This document shows positions 37,881 through 50,808 of a stretch of 64,000 nt of DNA, one piece after another. Each line of letters opens with the position of its first letter. The stretch's first letter is position 1. The notes beneath the pieces are model-generated. The model did no database searches and was not told the origin of the DNA. It worked only from the letters and a program-made list of their open reading frames with translations. Made by a program: the position numbers and the translations under genes. The DNA comes from Warburgia ugandensis. Lineage: Eukaryota > Streptophyta > Magnoliopsida > Canellales > Canellaceae. The DNA lies in assembly GCA_035236585.1 (NCBI GenBank), contig CP141132.1, positions 19,567,945-19,631,944 on the forward strand, written 5' to 3'.

Positions 37881-38455
37881 AGTGCTTTCTTCTATGTACA
37901 TTCAATTACTATAAGAATAATAACTAAAAATACTAGAATTTTCTAGTATAACATATGCCTAACAGATATATATATATATATATATATATATTCATAGTGA
38001 CCAAAACAAATCTATGCTAGAGAAGAGAAAATAATTTATCAAATATATAAACAAGTATTACTTGATTTATATGGAATATATGAAATATTTATTTAATTTT
38101 TTATAAACTTTTAAACTATAATCATTTGCATTTTCTATTTCTTTTTCTTTTAATTTACTACATATTGGGAAAAGGCCACACAAATGCAAGCCCTCTCTAC
38201 CACAAATCATGACATCCACTCTCTCACTATAGTATATTGTAAGACAACTCCCCCCCTAAGAGCAATGGAGGTAGCTGCCCTAAGCCATTAGCTTTCTTGA
38301 TCAAAGATTGACACCAACCAAGTAAGTATTATTTTCTTATATTTTTATACAACATAAAGACACAACTTCTTAGGGTATTTAACATATTGATGACAAGAAT
38401 GAAAATAATCAACTTAAACAAAGGTAACATTTCAAATCTATTGCTACAAGACCAA
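37881..38455. other. Unclassified AT-rich sequence
   Basis: It contains a TA run at 37966-37991. No Helitron 3' hairpin plus CTRRT end could be assigned with confidence. Confidence 0.4.
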
Positions 38456-38558
38456 AAGGGCAGCCCAGTGGACGAAGCTTCCCCATATGAGGGGTTCAAG
38501 GAAGGGGCAACTACAAGGATCCATAGTACATAGCCTTACCTTGCATTTCTATTTCCAC
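38456..38558 (-). mobile_element. Au-like SINE, 5'-truncated
   Basis: AAAGGGCAGCCCAGTGGACG, then 'ggggttcaaggaaggggc', 'tagccttaccttgcattt' and 'tttccac', match the reverse complement of the conserved 3' body of the Au SINE family of plants. The tRNA-derived head, which would lie to the right, is missing. It is a fossil without a pol III promoter. Confidence 0.75.
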
Positions 38559-39543
38559 AAGACTAATAAATAAATAGTTTATTATCATTTATTAATATCT
38601 TATGAGAAATAAGTGTTAGGAAGACCACAAAATAGGTTGCTAAAACATATTCTAAAATTGAAAAGGAAAAATTGCTTTAGAAGAAGCCTCTTTCTCAAAA
38701 GTTAGATAGCCACAAAATAATCTAAAGTTATTAATATAAGTGATGATGGCATTTTACATAATATTTCTCTTTTTTGAAATATATTATTCTTCTAAAAAAT
38801 TCAAATAGTTGTAATGCAACTTGTACTAAAAATAGTAAAGTCATAACTATGTTTATATAAATTTCATTTTTTTTCTTACTTTTACTTTTCAGATCAACTT
38901 ATATTATGATTGACATTACATTATATTCAAATGATGATCATGAACATTACTTGCTACTTTGAGAGGAGACACTTTTGACTATTTTCATATATTTCTCCAA
39001 TTCTAATTTGCTTGAGAAAAACAATGGAGTATACATACTTAAGTCTTTTTGCTAAATGTCAAGACTTTTTTGTTTTAGACATAAATTTAGAAATAATTAT
39101 TTTGTCCCATAAAGACTATATTAGTATAAATGTGACATGCAATTAAGTAATTTCCATTCCTATCCATTCTAAAACTTATTTGGCATTCTAATGCTAGGCA
39201 TCAGTTATGAATCTTGCTAGTGTACTACTATTTTAATTTAGCATCTTTTCTAAGCAAGGAATCCCAAGTTTTGCCTAATCACATTGTGCCAATGGCAAAG
39301 AAATTACCTCATACATGAAATTTGGCAAGATGGAAATAAATTTGTAAATGAATCAAAATTGATTAATTTTGCAAGAATAAATAGTGGAAGGCTCTAGTTA
39401 TTAAGGCTCCAAATATTATCAACTTTTCACCTTTAGCAATGGACTCGCATATTTACATCCTTTCAATGTGAAATCAAGTAAACTTTATAGACATTAGACC
39501 ATTAGTTTGTATGGTTAAGTGGACCTACCTCAATAGTACTTTG
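38559..39543. other. Unclassified AT-rich sequence
   Basis: I see no gene, bounded repeat or RNA gene between the SINE fragment and the copia LTR. Confidence 0.4.
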
Positions 39544-39801
39544 TGTTATGAAGATGTACCAAAAAAAAAGAAAAAGAAATGCATAGTTTTACATGGTTCC
39601 CTCTAAATTGAGGCACATCCATGGGTTCACACCAGTTTCACTATCTCCGTGGATAGAAAATAGCTATCAAAAGGTACAAATAATTTCTCCATCCTACATG
39701 ACCCTAAGGTCATGAAATACTTATACACACATGCATGCGTACACACCTAGCAAACAAGCTCCACAACAGGACCAAGCTAATCAGGCTCCACACTTGCAAC
39801 A
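39544..39801 (-). mobile_element. Copia 3' LTR (short)
   Basis: 258 bp. The right end (CTCCACACTTGCAACA) matches the 5' LTR end at 63764-63780 and the left end TGTTATGAAG matches 63397. The polypurine tract, in element orientation AAGTGGGAGAT, adjoins it at 39802-39812. It lacks the G-rich block of the 5' LTR and keeps a different central part, so the two LTRs have diverged by indels. Confidence 0.8.
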
Positions 39802-40975
39802 ATCTCCCACTTGGAGACTAATCGTAAGTAGCCCTACTTCCATACTCTATAGATGATGTAACTTCTCCATTGATGTGAGTTCCTTTTATCTTCAGTTTTA
39901 AAGACATAAAAGTTGAGCATACCTTCAACTTCTATATATGACTACCTTGTTTGTCAACATATCTATAGGATTTTTGCTTGTATATATCTTCTTCAAAATA
40001 GACCTTCTTCCAAATGTAATCTTATGAAATGATACATTTTGTAGATATACTTTGTCCTATCATGAAACCCTGAGCTCTTTGCCAAATGAATCACACTTTG
40101 ACTATCATAATATAAAATGCAATTCTTTTGCTTCTTTTTCCCACTCCTCCATGAGACCTTATAGTTAAATCATTTCTTTACTCACTTTTGTTGCAACAAC
40201 ATACTCTAATTTTGTTGTTGAGAAAGCAACTATAACCTCAATACCCAACTAACTACTGCACTCTCCAAACTCAAGATGTATCCAATAGTGCTACCATCTA
40301 GGTTTCCAACTATATTAACATCTTCATATCCTTATAAAATGATATTTGATCCTCCATATCATAATGTCATACCTAAGGTGACTCTCAAATAACTTAAAAT
40401 CCAATTTAGTATTATCCAATGTTCCTTTTCAAGATTGCTCATAATTCTACTAACAAATCCCATTGCTTGAACAATATGTGGTCTAGTACAGACCATCACC
40501 TACATCAAACTAGCAATATCTAATGCATATGGAACTTTAGACATATACTCACGATCTTCCTATGTGTGCACTTCATCTTTCTATGAAAGTCTAAAGTGGC
40601 CTGCTAAAGAAATGTTCATCAACTTAGCATTTACTATGCTGAATCTCTTAAGAACCTTCTTAATGTATTTAGCCTATGATAGCCTTAATTTCTTGCTTAT
40701 TTTGTCCCTATAATATGCATTCCAAGGATTTGTTTTGCTGGAGCTAAGTCCACCATTAAGAGTTCCTTTGTGAGTTAATGCTTCAAAATTCAAATTTCAT
40801 CCATGCTTGATCCTACAATAGGCATGCCATTTATATGGAATAGAAGAATAATCTATGAGTCTAGAAAGCTCATAAAGTAACAACATTAGTTAGCATGACA
40901 TCTAATAAGACCATTATTATATATGAAAATCAAATTTAATGTACCACTGTCCTAGGGCTTGTTTCAAGCCATATA
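39802..40975 (-). pseudogene. Copia RT C-terminus and RNase H
   Basis: Read on the minus strand, GLKQALGQWYIKFDFHI (40917-40970) is the conserved RT segment next to the insertion. Further along come CTRPHIVQAMGFVSRIMSN (about 40430-40500) and then DSQSVIHLAKSSGFHDRTK (about 40080), the RNase H end. Several stops interrupt it. It continues the RT of 45457-46076 across the nested solo LTR. Confidence 0.88.
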
Positions 40976-42224
40976 TGTGACGACCTGGGTTTTTAAAACA
41001 TATTTTCATAAATATTTGCAAAGGTAGGGCCCTAAATTTGAAAAAAAAAATTAAAATACAAACAACGAAAACATATTTTCTTTGAAATTGATTTTCCAAA
41101 AACCCGAGTGTCACCTCAAATTACTTATCATGCATAGATTTTTGTATAAAATAAAATTTCTATTGAATATCAATAGAAATACTTTTATTAAAAGCAAGAT
41201 TAATCTAGTGGTTCACATACACAGCCCCAGTAGTCATTACATATCTTGTCCAAATATTACAATCCAAAGTACAAAAAATCAATACAATCTTCCTCAAAGT
41301 AAATACCCTGAGCCGTAGTTCGGTAATGATTATCCACAAGTCTTGAGCTTTCAATCTTCCTTAATTGTATCTAAGATATTGTAAATATTCAAACATTTAC
41401 AATATCTCAGCAAGCTATGCTTGGTAGGGGATTTAAGAAATATATTCAATATATCTCAAAATCAACAATTCATTATATCCATGATATAAATCAATTTTTA
41501 CAATCGGATAACCATTTTATCCTTCACTCATCATGTGAATTATATGTATATATTACATATAAATAAAACTACTGAAAATCGTAAATATAGTCAATATCAT
41601 CAATAACATCTCATTTCCAAACTGATTTCAATATTAACACTAGGTGTTAATATATAATCATACCATATTGGGAATCATCCCCCAATACAACATCAGTAAT
41701 AACTTTTACCAGGCATCTCATAATGCCATAACATAAGGCATCTCATCATGCCATAACATAGGCATCTCATCATGCCATAATCAATTGCATCATAATGCAA
41801 AATATCAAATAACTACCATGCTCGCAGTCTCAATATGTACAGCGCGTGTGGATAACTACATAATACTCCACTGATACCATGGTGGAAAATACAGATCCAA
41901 GTTTGTATGGGGGAACCATGGCTGTCACAGTGGTGATGTTCTCATAATTACCCCACCCGACATTTTGCCTCTCTTTGGACACAGTATCATCATCATAATT
42001 AGTTTCGGAGACTGGTTGGCCAAACCCTTACAACTCCCCCACCATTGGCATCCCTGGGCATAAGCCTGTCTTAAAAAAAATTACAAACCTCCATCCTTTA
42101 TGAAAAATAATATTTCAATACTTACAGACTGTGTGTCTAGTTATAATAGGACATGCCTATAACTTCTTTCCTTAAGATCTGGGGATTCAACTTATTTAGT
42201 TCAAATCTTCTCATTCTACCCATT

Positions 42225-42412
42225 AAGTAATTTCATAATTACTTAATCAATCCCTTTGTATTCATTTCAACATTATTTATTGTCTTGAGTAATTTCATAA
42301 TTACTTAATCAATCCCTTTGTATTCATTTCAATATCATTTGTTGTCTTAAGTAATTTCATAATTACTTAATCAATCCCTTTGTATTCATTTCAACATCAT
42401 TTGTTGATTCAT
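42225..42412. repeat. 62-bp tandem triplication with internal palindrome
   Basis: Three nearly identical 62-bp units start at 42225, 42287 and 42349. Each begins with AGTAATTTCATAATTACT, a 7-bp stem with a 4-base loop, then 'caatccctttgtattcattt'. Confidence 0.9.
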
Positions 42413-42849
42413 GACAATTCTAAGGAAATTATAATCAAAACTCATTTATCAGGATAAGATCATGTGTAAAATACATGTATATTCTTAAGGTACACCTATC
42501 TTTACTTTCAACCATCCATCTTCTCATTGATCTTGATCATCATATCCTTCATGTATCTGTCAAATCATATGTATACAGTCATTCCTCAACTCATTTATAC
42601 TTCCCAATTTTTCTTTTGATCATCCTTACATAGGATGATTTGGATCTTGTTCCTTGGATCATATTGATCAAAGGTCTAATCTATTGATCTACATCTAAAT
42701 CTAATATTTATACTACTTCAAAACGTAAATACAAAATTATGATTCTTATTATTCTTAATCATTTAAGATCTTCTTATAGATCTTGTTTGATCTTTGATTA
42801 TCTTAATTACCATTTTTATTAGGATTAAATAGTTTACTATCCTTTTATG

Positions 42850-43290
42850 ATCTTATTATTATTATTCAACCAGTTAATGTTTTACTAATGGAAGATGGTT
42901 TATTTCTTTCCTAATCTAGACAGCTTCTCCTTATTTTAGAATTGACTACGGCTTACCAGTTAAAAGCTGCTTACAGAGTGATTAATTCAATCCTCATGTA
43001 ATGAGGCATTTAGACCTCACAAACATCGTTAGAAGGTGGGGGAAGAGTGAGGCTCTATTAGAGAACCCCCTTAACCACTATGTTCAACATTTACTAGGGT
43101 GACCTTAACTCAACCTTCATAAGGTTCCTATGAGCATTAAACCTCAAGTGCACTTGCTATTTGATTTTAATCAATTTCATGAACATTTAAAATGTCATTC
43201 ATGGGGTTTACTATTCTCCTAATTTGGGCCAAGGAAATGATATTTCTTATATTGTCCTACTAACTATAGCCCTTACTATCATTAAGTCCA
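42850..43290 (-). repeat. Shared ~0.4-kb noncoding module, copy 4 (inverted solo LTR)
   Basis: On the minus strand the landmark order matches copies 2 and 3. In plus coordinates the block reads CCTC (42993), GAGG (43004), CCTC (43016), the complement of GAGG-CCTC-GAGG. Confidence 0.82.
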
Positions 43291-44889
43291 TGTCCACATT
43301 CATTGTAAATATTCATTAATATCTATTTTCATTTAATTACATTTTCCATGTAATTTACATAACCTGAACAATTAAAGCATAAATAAATAAATCTAACAAT
43401 TAAATCTACTAGGCAAATAAAAGAACATTTACAATAGAATTAGTAATTCACATGCTCATTTGAATACATCATATTTATTCATTTTGATCAAATGATCATA
43501 TTTTGATTTCTATTCATTTTTTATCCCATTAAGGGTTTAGATCTCGATCTTTCATTTTTATTCAGATCTATCACATTCTCTTAATGTGATATCATCACTA
43601 AATCATTGATGCATCTTAACATATAATCTAATCTTTCTTGATCCAACCGATCAAGATCTTAAGTTAATTTATCCAAATCAAGGGCGTAGATTTTAATCTA
43701 TCCCAAATTGGCCATATCAGGCCATTCATTTCTCATGATCTTATCATTATATCATCATCTATACTATCTTATAGTTTCTAATCATGCTAGAATAGTGAGA
43801 TCAAGTAAATCCACTATTATTTTTAAGATTTCTCTTCTATTAAGGTTAAATTTCTTAATTCATCCTGGATCAGACATATTTAACTCTTGATTCCATGTTC
43901 TCTCATCACTAGATCACTGATGGATCAGAAATCCAAGGTATGATCATGTCAGATTTGTAATTTACTTATTTTTACATATTTTTTGTAATTTACATATTTT
44001 TACAGTGAATAAAATATAAATTTTATATTTCCATTAGATTCTAGTCTTCACTAGGAATCCATAACTTCTTTTCGATCTTGATTTAGAGTTAAAATGAGCT
44101 CTGAATTAAGATTTTAAGTTTCAGATCAAAACAAGGGCCCAAATTCAATCGGGGTTCACAAATCGACGGATCAATCAGTGGCCCGCCCTTGCTGTGTTCT
44201 ACCAGTGATAGTTGGTCTTTGGGGAGGGGTGACCTAGGATAGCTGAGACGGTATGATCTAGACTGTCAAATCAGCTTTTCCCCAGATCTCCCATATTTGA
44301 ACAATCCAACATCCCATATTTCATCCCTGAGGGTTTTGGGACCCTCTGAATCCATCCAATAGCTCAAAATCATTAAAAATATACATTTTATAGGTGTTTT
44401 TCACCTGTTTCACTGGTACTAGATTCACCAAAAAAATCTTGCCAAAAAATCCGGTCCGGTGATCTTCATACATTGAAACCTACCGGAATAGCTAAAGGGG
44501 GATAAGGGGTACCTACCTGTAGTGTCCAGAATTAAAAAATATGGCTGGAAAAGAGAGATCCATACCAAAAAATATAGGTCTCTAGACTTACTGTTCTCCA
44601 ATGATTTTACCAGTGAATATGTCTTCGATCATTGTGAAATCATAGGGCTTTTGAAGCTTGTGAAATTCTGAACAATATGAAAGGTCAAGATCATGTTTCA
44701 AAGGCTGAAAATGGAAGTCTAATTAAAACACAGTACCTAGGGTGAAACCCTTATTCTGTCAGGGACGACGTGTCTATGGACACACCTAATAGATCTAGGG
44801 GAATATTCCCCTCGGGTGCATCTATAGACGCACTCTGCAACTATAAAGGGAAGAGAGAGAAAAAAAAGAAGAAAAGAAAGAAAAAAAAA

Positions 44890-44893
<4 letters not shown>

Positions 44894-44955
<62 letters not shown>
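44894..44955. repeat. (GA)n microsatellite
   Basis: An uninterrupted GA run after an A/G-rich lead-in, inside the solo LTR, just upstream (in LTR sense downstream) of the TATA region. Confidence 0.95.
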
Positions 44956-44958
<3 letters not shown>

Positions 44959-45456
44959 AAAGAGGGGGAGAGTCTAGGGAGTTTATTCAATTTTGTGCAG
45001 CTTGTAGGAGGGGTATTTATAGGGTTATTTTTGCATTATTTTAATTAAAATTGTAATTATTTTAATTTTAAATAATTTTCTACTTTTCTCATAAAATTAA
45101 AAGCATATTCCCCATCATGTTTATTCTTCATTATTGATATTCTGAGCTAGCTGTCCACCAATTCACCAACTTTTGTGGACCCCACACAAAAGTGAAATGA
45201 CCATTTTACCCTTATGGGTAAATGTAAATTCACAAAAATTCTAAAAAATAAGGATTTTTCACCCGAGCTTAGATTTCAGCATGCTTATAGTCATTCTAAC
45301 TGGTTTCCCATGAATGATTCCAAATATCTATGTTTCAAGACCTGATTCTTTTTCTAAAAATTAATCGTATATTAAAAATAATATTTCACCTCGATTTTCA
45401 TAAAAATTCTAGTTAAGTCCAAATAATTCTAGAAATATTGGGGTTTTCACAATATA

Positions 45457-46076
45457 GGCTCTTTTTTAAGTTTGCATACTACATTCTCCTTCCCATACTC
45501 AATGTAGCCCTGTAAATGTTGCATGTAGACATCTTGTTCCAGGTCTTCATCAAGGAAAGAAGTGTGTACATCTAACTACTCTAAATACATGTCCTCTATA
45601 GCCACAACACCTAGAATTGATCTAGTAGTAGATAATTTAACTACATGGGAGAAATTTTCAATCAAGCTAATACTTTCCTTTTGCTGAAATCCTTTTACAG
45701 CTAGTCTAGCTCCATCATGCTCTTTCCTCAGTTTGTAGACTCATTTACTAATCAATGCTTTTTTTCCCCGTTTAGGTATTTCAACCAAATTCCATGTTTG
45801 ATTTGACTATAGAGACTCCATCTCCTCTTTCAATGCTAACTCCCACTTATCCATTGTTTCCACCTGCAAAACTTCTTAAAACACATTCTAGTTCACCATT
45901 GTTAGTCAACAATAAATAATGGAGTGAAGAAGAGTAATGAGCTAGGGCTAGTATTTTTCTTTGCTTCTTCTACAATGCAATGGGGGGTGTTATAGGTACT
46001 ATTTCTACATTAACATTATGAGGGATCATGACATTCTTCTCAGAGGTGTCTTCAAGTTCTACATACTCTGCATCTT
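45457..46076 (-). pseudogene. Copia RT N-terminal part
   Basis: The minus-strand reading includes EEEMESL, NQTWNLVEIPKRGKKALISK, ARLAVKGFQQKE, SHVVKLSTTRSILGVVA and QDVYMQHLQGY. These are the standard copia RT N-terminal motifs. It breaks at 46076 where the Athila-like element is inserted and at 45456 where the solo LTR is inserted. A few stops are present. Confidence 0.9.
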
Positions 46077-48586
46077 TGATAAGTGTTTAATTTTGTATGA
46101 AAAGTACCTAATTAGTAGTTCGTGTGTTTATAAATTAAAGTATAAAAGTCTAGGTTTTTTGCTAAAATTCATAACACATGAAATTTCTAACCTAATAATT
46201 CCAAAGTTTGATATTTTGTAGGTTAAGAGGCTAATTTAAAGTAAGTGTGTAAATCGTCATAATTTTCTAGGATTTAAATAGGGTTTTTACTCTTTTGTAG
46301 GAAGTGAGAAGATAATCCAATAGCCTATACTTCGCAGAGTTTTTCGATGGTCAAGCTACACTGATAGCTAGCTGAGGGTGCATGAGGTAATGTACCCCTG
46401 CTAGGGAACTCGAGGGTAGAACCCCTGAAAGGTCCATAAAAAATCATATCCTATTGTGTTGCAACAATCTTAAAAATTATCCTACGGCAAGTAAGGAAGC
46501 AATTGGAAGAAGTTAAAGGTGACTAAAATGGGCCCTTGCACAAGCCATTCATTTCCACCACCTTTGCATGAGAGCCATGAAAGTCACCTAAGTCATTTAA
46601 CCCATAAGAGAAGGTGATAAGCTAAGGAAGCCAAGCCGTTAAAGCTGAGGATGTGAGACATGAAGCCAAGACAAATGAGCCAACAAAAGTGAGCCACCAA
46701 GCCACTTAAGCTAATGCCACATGTAGTCACACTATTAGAGGAGACTTTTTAAGCAATTATCCATTCTAAAATTGGATGATTCAAGAGATATTTAGAAGGA
46801 ATGATAGCACACAAGGTGGACCAATGAGAAGAGAACCATTCACTTTATTTCCTCTTTCCATTTTTCCCCATCTCTCTCCACTACCACCTAGGATTTTTAC
46901 GCAAAACATTTAAGGGGAGATGCCTACCTCCTAAAAAGGTGGCACCTCCTCCCTCGAAGTTTCCTTTGTTTACCACTCCACCTTTCCTTTTTTCCACCTT
47001 CAAATTTCTTATCTCCTCATCATCTCCATGCATCTCTAGTCTTCCATCTCCATGTCTTTCCTAAGTCCCACTTATCTTTCTTAGCCTCACACCTCCCCAT
47101 CTCCTTCAGTCAGAAAAATGTCCAACTACTTCTTTGTGTCAACGATTTTTTACCTTCCAAAAGTGAGATCTACTTCTTAGATTTCATAAAAAAAATTGTA
47201 TCTCCAATTCATATCTCATATTTCCATTTTTCTTAGGATAGAATCCCATACTTTTAAAAGGCATATACAATCTATATATAGACACCTTAGGGTTTCGTGA
47301 TTTACATCATCGAGAGGGGAGGACGATACCTCCTAAACAGGTGGTGCCTCCGATCTTCTCTTGCTTATCTAGGGTTTCAATGTGGTTCTTCATGATAGCA
47401 ACCTCCTCCACTTAATGTTTCAGGTCTCTATCCTCCTTTCAAGTTTGCCAAGTTGATTTCTTCCTAGTTAGGTTGGTTTTCCTTACTCTTTTACATTCCT
47501 TGTTACTTGTTTTGATTTCTAGTTTATAAGCCTTATCTTCATTTAATTTCCTTCTTTTTCTACCTCTTATTTTCAACCTTAGATCCTTGTATTCAAGGGC
47601 CACCATCTCTTGAAGTGATAGTGATCTTTGGATCAAGATATTTGGTTCCCTAAGTTTCCTGAATTCCTTGTTTTCCGTTGTTCCATACCATCTTTCTTTT
47701 CCTCTCTTTTTCCTTAATACTCTTTGGTTTATCTTGCATATATCTTTGGGAAGTTTTACTACATGGAGTTTGAAGTTGATGCTTTTTGTGAATGATGAGC
47801 AATTTACCTCCCATTGTTCCAATGTTTATGTGCACGTTTTTGTAATAGTTCAATTCAATGAAAGTATATGGTTTGCATGCAATTTTTTGTGATTTTTAAT
47901 AAATTTTAGTCCATTGAATGTAATGCCTTAACCTTGGTTTACATGCACTATTGCATTACATCTTCCATACATATTGTTATATGTGTTTTGCATTTTAGAA
48001 TCACATGCATACATTCAAGAACCATGCACACAACTCTGAGGGTCATGTGCATGGTCTTGAAGTATGTTTTCCTAGTTTATTTGATTGTTTTATTGTTATT
48101 TCCCACTAAGGTTTCCATGCTTAGTTTTGTGTCCTCTTCATGCATCAAAATCTTTTTAGATGTCATCATAGATTCGTGCACTTTCCATTTTAGAGTTGAT
48201 GCGCACCGCACTTGGCATCATGCACACCATTTAGTTTAGTTTGCACGTACTATTTTGCTTTTTATTTCCTTGGTCTTGCATGTTTTGTTGTCTAGTTTGG
48301 TTCATTGCCTAATTTTAATTGCATGTTAAGTTACATTTAAAAAGCTACCATGTTTAAGTTTAGAAAATTCTAATTTTAAAAAAAAATTAATTTCTTGCAT
48401 GTTTTAGTTTTATTGTTATTTCAACTCCTAGATTATGATGAAAACCATATCTTTTGGCTAGAATAGATAATCTAAAGAATATTATATCAACAAAAAAAAT
48501 TGTGAGATTCCTTGTGGGATCAACCTCTCTCACTGCAAATTACTTCATTGTTTCATGCGCTTGTGAGTAATTTTAAAGTTGCACCA
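46077..48586 (+). mobile_element. 5' LTR of the Athila-like element
   Basis: 2510 bp. A TATA-like TCTATATATA lies at 47271. Two copies of a hairpin motif containing 'cctcctaaa.aggtgg' lie at about 46913-46955 and 47317-47351. The sequence after it (48587 on) is a very poor match to the tRNA-Asp primer site seen at 10391, so the primer site is decayed or absent. Confidence 0.92.
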
Positions 48587-49881
48587 AGTTTTTGTTATTG
48601 TTTCTAGAGAATCACTAGAGATTTGTAGTTGGATCTTTATTTAGATTATTTATCTCTAGTCGTCATTTTAGATTGCATTAGATTAGGGTTTTTGTATCAT
48701 ATTTGCATATATTGCTAATTTCTCACAAATTGACCATCTTTCTTTATTTTTTGGCATGGAGAGTTTTTGTAAAAGGAACCACGGTGATTTTATGGGCCAA
48801 AGCTTCATCAACTTCATAAGGATTTCCTTGCTTTCTTATATTAGGTTTTTGGGTGAACTTGTAGTGAGGTCTCATTGTAATTTACAATTGTATATTTCAT
48901 TTTAAATGGGTTGTAATAGTACAGGCCAAGTGTGAGGTATGATGGTCCACACTTGATCTTCATCAAAAACCCTACTGTAAGCTCTCACTCCCTCTTATTT
49001 TCTTAGTGTAATTACATTTAGAGTAATTTGCATTTTAGATAGTAGTATAAGTCATATAGTTTAGGGTCATTTATATTAATTGTTGATTTAGATTGCACTT
49101 ATTGAACAAAAATTTGACACTAAGCTCGACTATAACTAAGGCATAGGCCATCTAGTCCTAGTTTCTTGTTTGTTAAGGTGCAAACCCTTTGTTATATAAC
49201 ATATAGGTTTCCATTAATTTTCCTTTCCTTGTATTGCATTACATGTTTAAATGCTTAATGGTATATGTTCACATTGATAGTAAGGGCCTCAAAGGAACCC
49301 TCATAAGATAAGGACTAGATTTTATCACAAGATCTTTGGCCACCTAGGTAATCAAATCAATTCCTTGTAAGTTTGCAATCCCAATCCTTACAGCTTAATT
49401 TAAAATCAAGTAGTAATAGACTTAGGGTCTTGAGCTCATAGGACACTTTTAGAAGCAGGAGAACTACTATCACTCCAACGGCTTCTTAGCAATGTAGTTA
49501 TAGTGGGTATTTAAAATCTAAGTGATTTTACCATGCCTTTTGTTGATTTTTATTGAGGTATAAACACCTCCTTCAACGAGAATTGCATTAACCACTCTAG
49601 AGTATAACCTAACTAGTAAAAAATAATTGAGCTTGGATAAAAGGAGGAGCTATCTAGATCTAGGTCTAAAAGCTACCACCCTACACATTATCAAAGAATA
49701 TCAAATCAACTCATTAGTGCATCATTAAGAATTGATTGGTTGTGTATTATTTAAAGTTAGGGTTCACTTTTAGTTAGGCTGCATTATATAGTTAGGGCTT
49801 TCCATTAGTTTCTCATAATAATAAAAAGTATTGATTCGTTGTATACAACGATTTGTTTTATTGTATGTAAAGTTGAGTGCA
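48587..49881 (+). other. Leader of the Athila-like element
   Basis: Noncoding. It aligns with the leader at 10409-11645 and includes shared module copy 5. Confidence 0.7.
49275..49700 (+). repeat. Shared ~0.4-kb noncoding module, copy 5 (Athila-like leader)
   Basis: Landmarks run in the usual order: 'agtaagggc', 'ttggccac', 'taatttaaaatcaagtag', GAGG(49555)-CCTC(49567)-GAGA(49578), 'ttaaccactct', 'aactagtaa' and 'aaaggaggagc'. The third GAGG has become GAGA. Confidence 0.8.
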
Positions 49882-50808
49882 ATGGCTTATGAAACAGGGA
49901 ATGGAAAACCACCACATTCATACTATTTCACTCCTAAGCCATTACATTATGGGAATAGGTATGAGATAGAGAAAAAGTATACTCCTTATTTATCCAATAC
50001 ATTTGATAGTCAATTGGATAGGATGAGTAGAAAGTGGAAGCATTTGAAGCTGAGATGGATCAGATTGATAATCTAAAGAATAGGATAAATACTTATACGT
50101 AAGATAGTGAGTCATATCAACAACCACAGTACAATAATGATCATGCTTACTCTGAACCTCCATATCCCCTTGCTTCATGGCCATCAAGCTCCACGTACAA
50201 TGGATATTATCAAGAGCAAGTGAATGCACCATTGCATTCATTGACTCTAGCAATCATTATTATCCTGAGACATATTATTAAGACTATAATGGATGGGCCA
50301 AGCATCATGAACAACTATGGTCTCAGAATTATCATGAAGAACCATCGTGGTCTCATCCTGATTAACCCTACCAAGAATATCAAACATATCATGGAGAACA
50401 ATCATGGTTCAATCCTATTCAAAATGTTCCTAGTACTATAATGCCACAGCACTATGAGCCATATGAGTCAAAAGAATCATTACAAAAGACCCAAATTAAA
50501 GAAAGTATGGAGATACTATCATTGAAAATGGATCAAATGCATGCTGACATTATGCAATTTACTGAGAAAATGAAACAACTAAGGGAGAATGATGAGAAAA
50601 CCCTTGATAGAATTACAAGAATGGAAATACCATATGTTGCTTCTAAGTTACTGGATTTTCAACCATCCTTGGAATCCTCAAATACATATCCACTCAAGAC
50701 ATGTCTTTCTCCTTTTTCTAATTATGACAAAGAGACATCCATTGATGAAGAAAATGAGTTTTTAAACACTAAACCACTATTGAACACTTCTCAATGCAAG
50801 ACTGAGTA
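49882..50808 (+). pseudogene. Gag C-terminal-like remnant of the Athila-like element
   Basis: From ATG 49882 a frame reads MAYETGNGKPPHSYYFTPKP. After frame changes it becomes rich in Tyr, Pro, Gln and His (SESYQQPQYNNDHAY, PPYPLASWP). From 50441 a clean frame of 122 codons reads KMDQMHADIMQFTEKMKQL, a likely coiled coil with heptad spacing, and ends at a TAG. A Gln/Tyr/Pro-rich stretch followed by a coiled coil is usual for the C-terminal part of Athila/Tat Gag. The capsid core itself is absent. At least one frameshift separates the two open parts. Identity as Gag rests on composition and position rather than a domain match. Confidence 0.55.

Larger units (their letters stand above)
40976..45451 (-). 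mobile_element. Solo chromovirus LTR, type B, inverted, inside copia RT
   Basis: This 4476-bp LTR has TGTGACGACC at its left and TTTTCACA at its right. It is flanked by a perfect 5-bp duplication ATATA (40971-40975 and 45452-45456). Read on the minus strand it aligns with LTR B: start TGTGAAAACCCC, TATA near 45022, the shared module, and the terminal module at 40976-41118. It splits a conserved copia RT motif exactly (KKEPIY / GLKQ), so it is younger than the copia element. It also contains a GA microsatellite and a 62-bp triplication. Confidence 0.93.

Noticed and set aside
47439-47892. 127-codon minus frame and overlapping plus frame in the Athila-like LTR
   Set aside because: The 3' LTR copy (54582-54957) breaks the frame, so there is no coding constraint.
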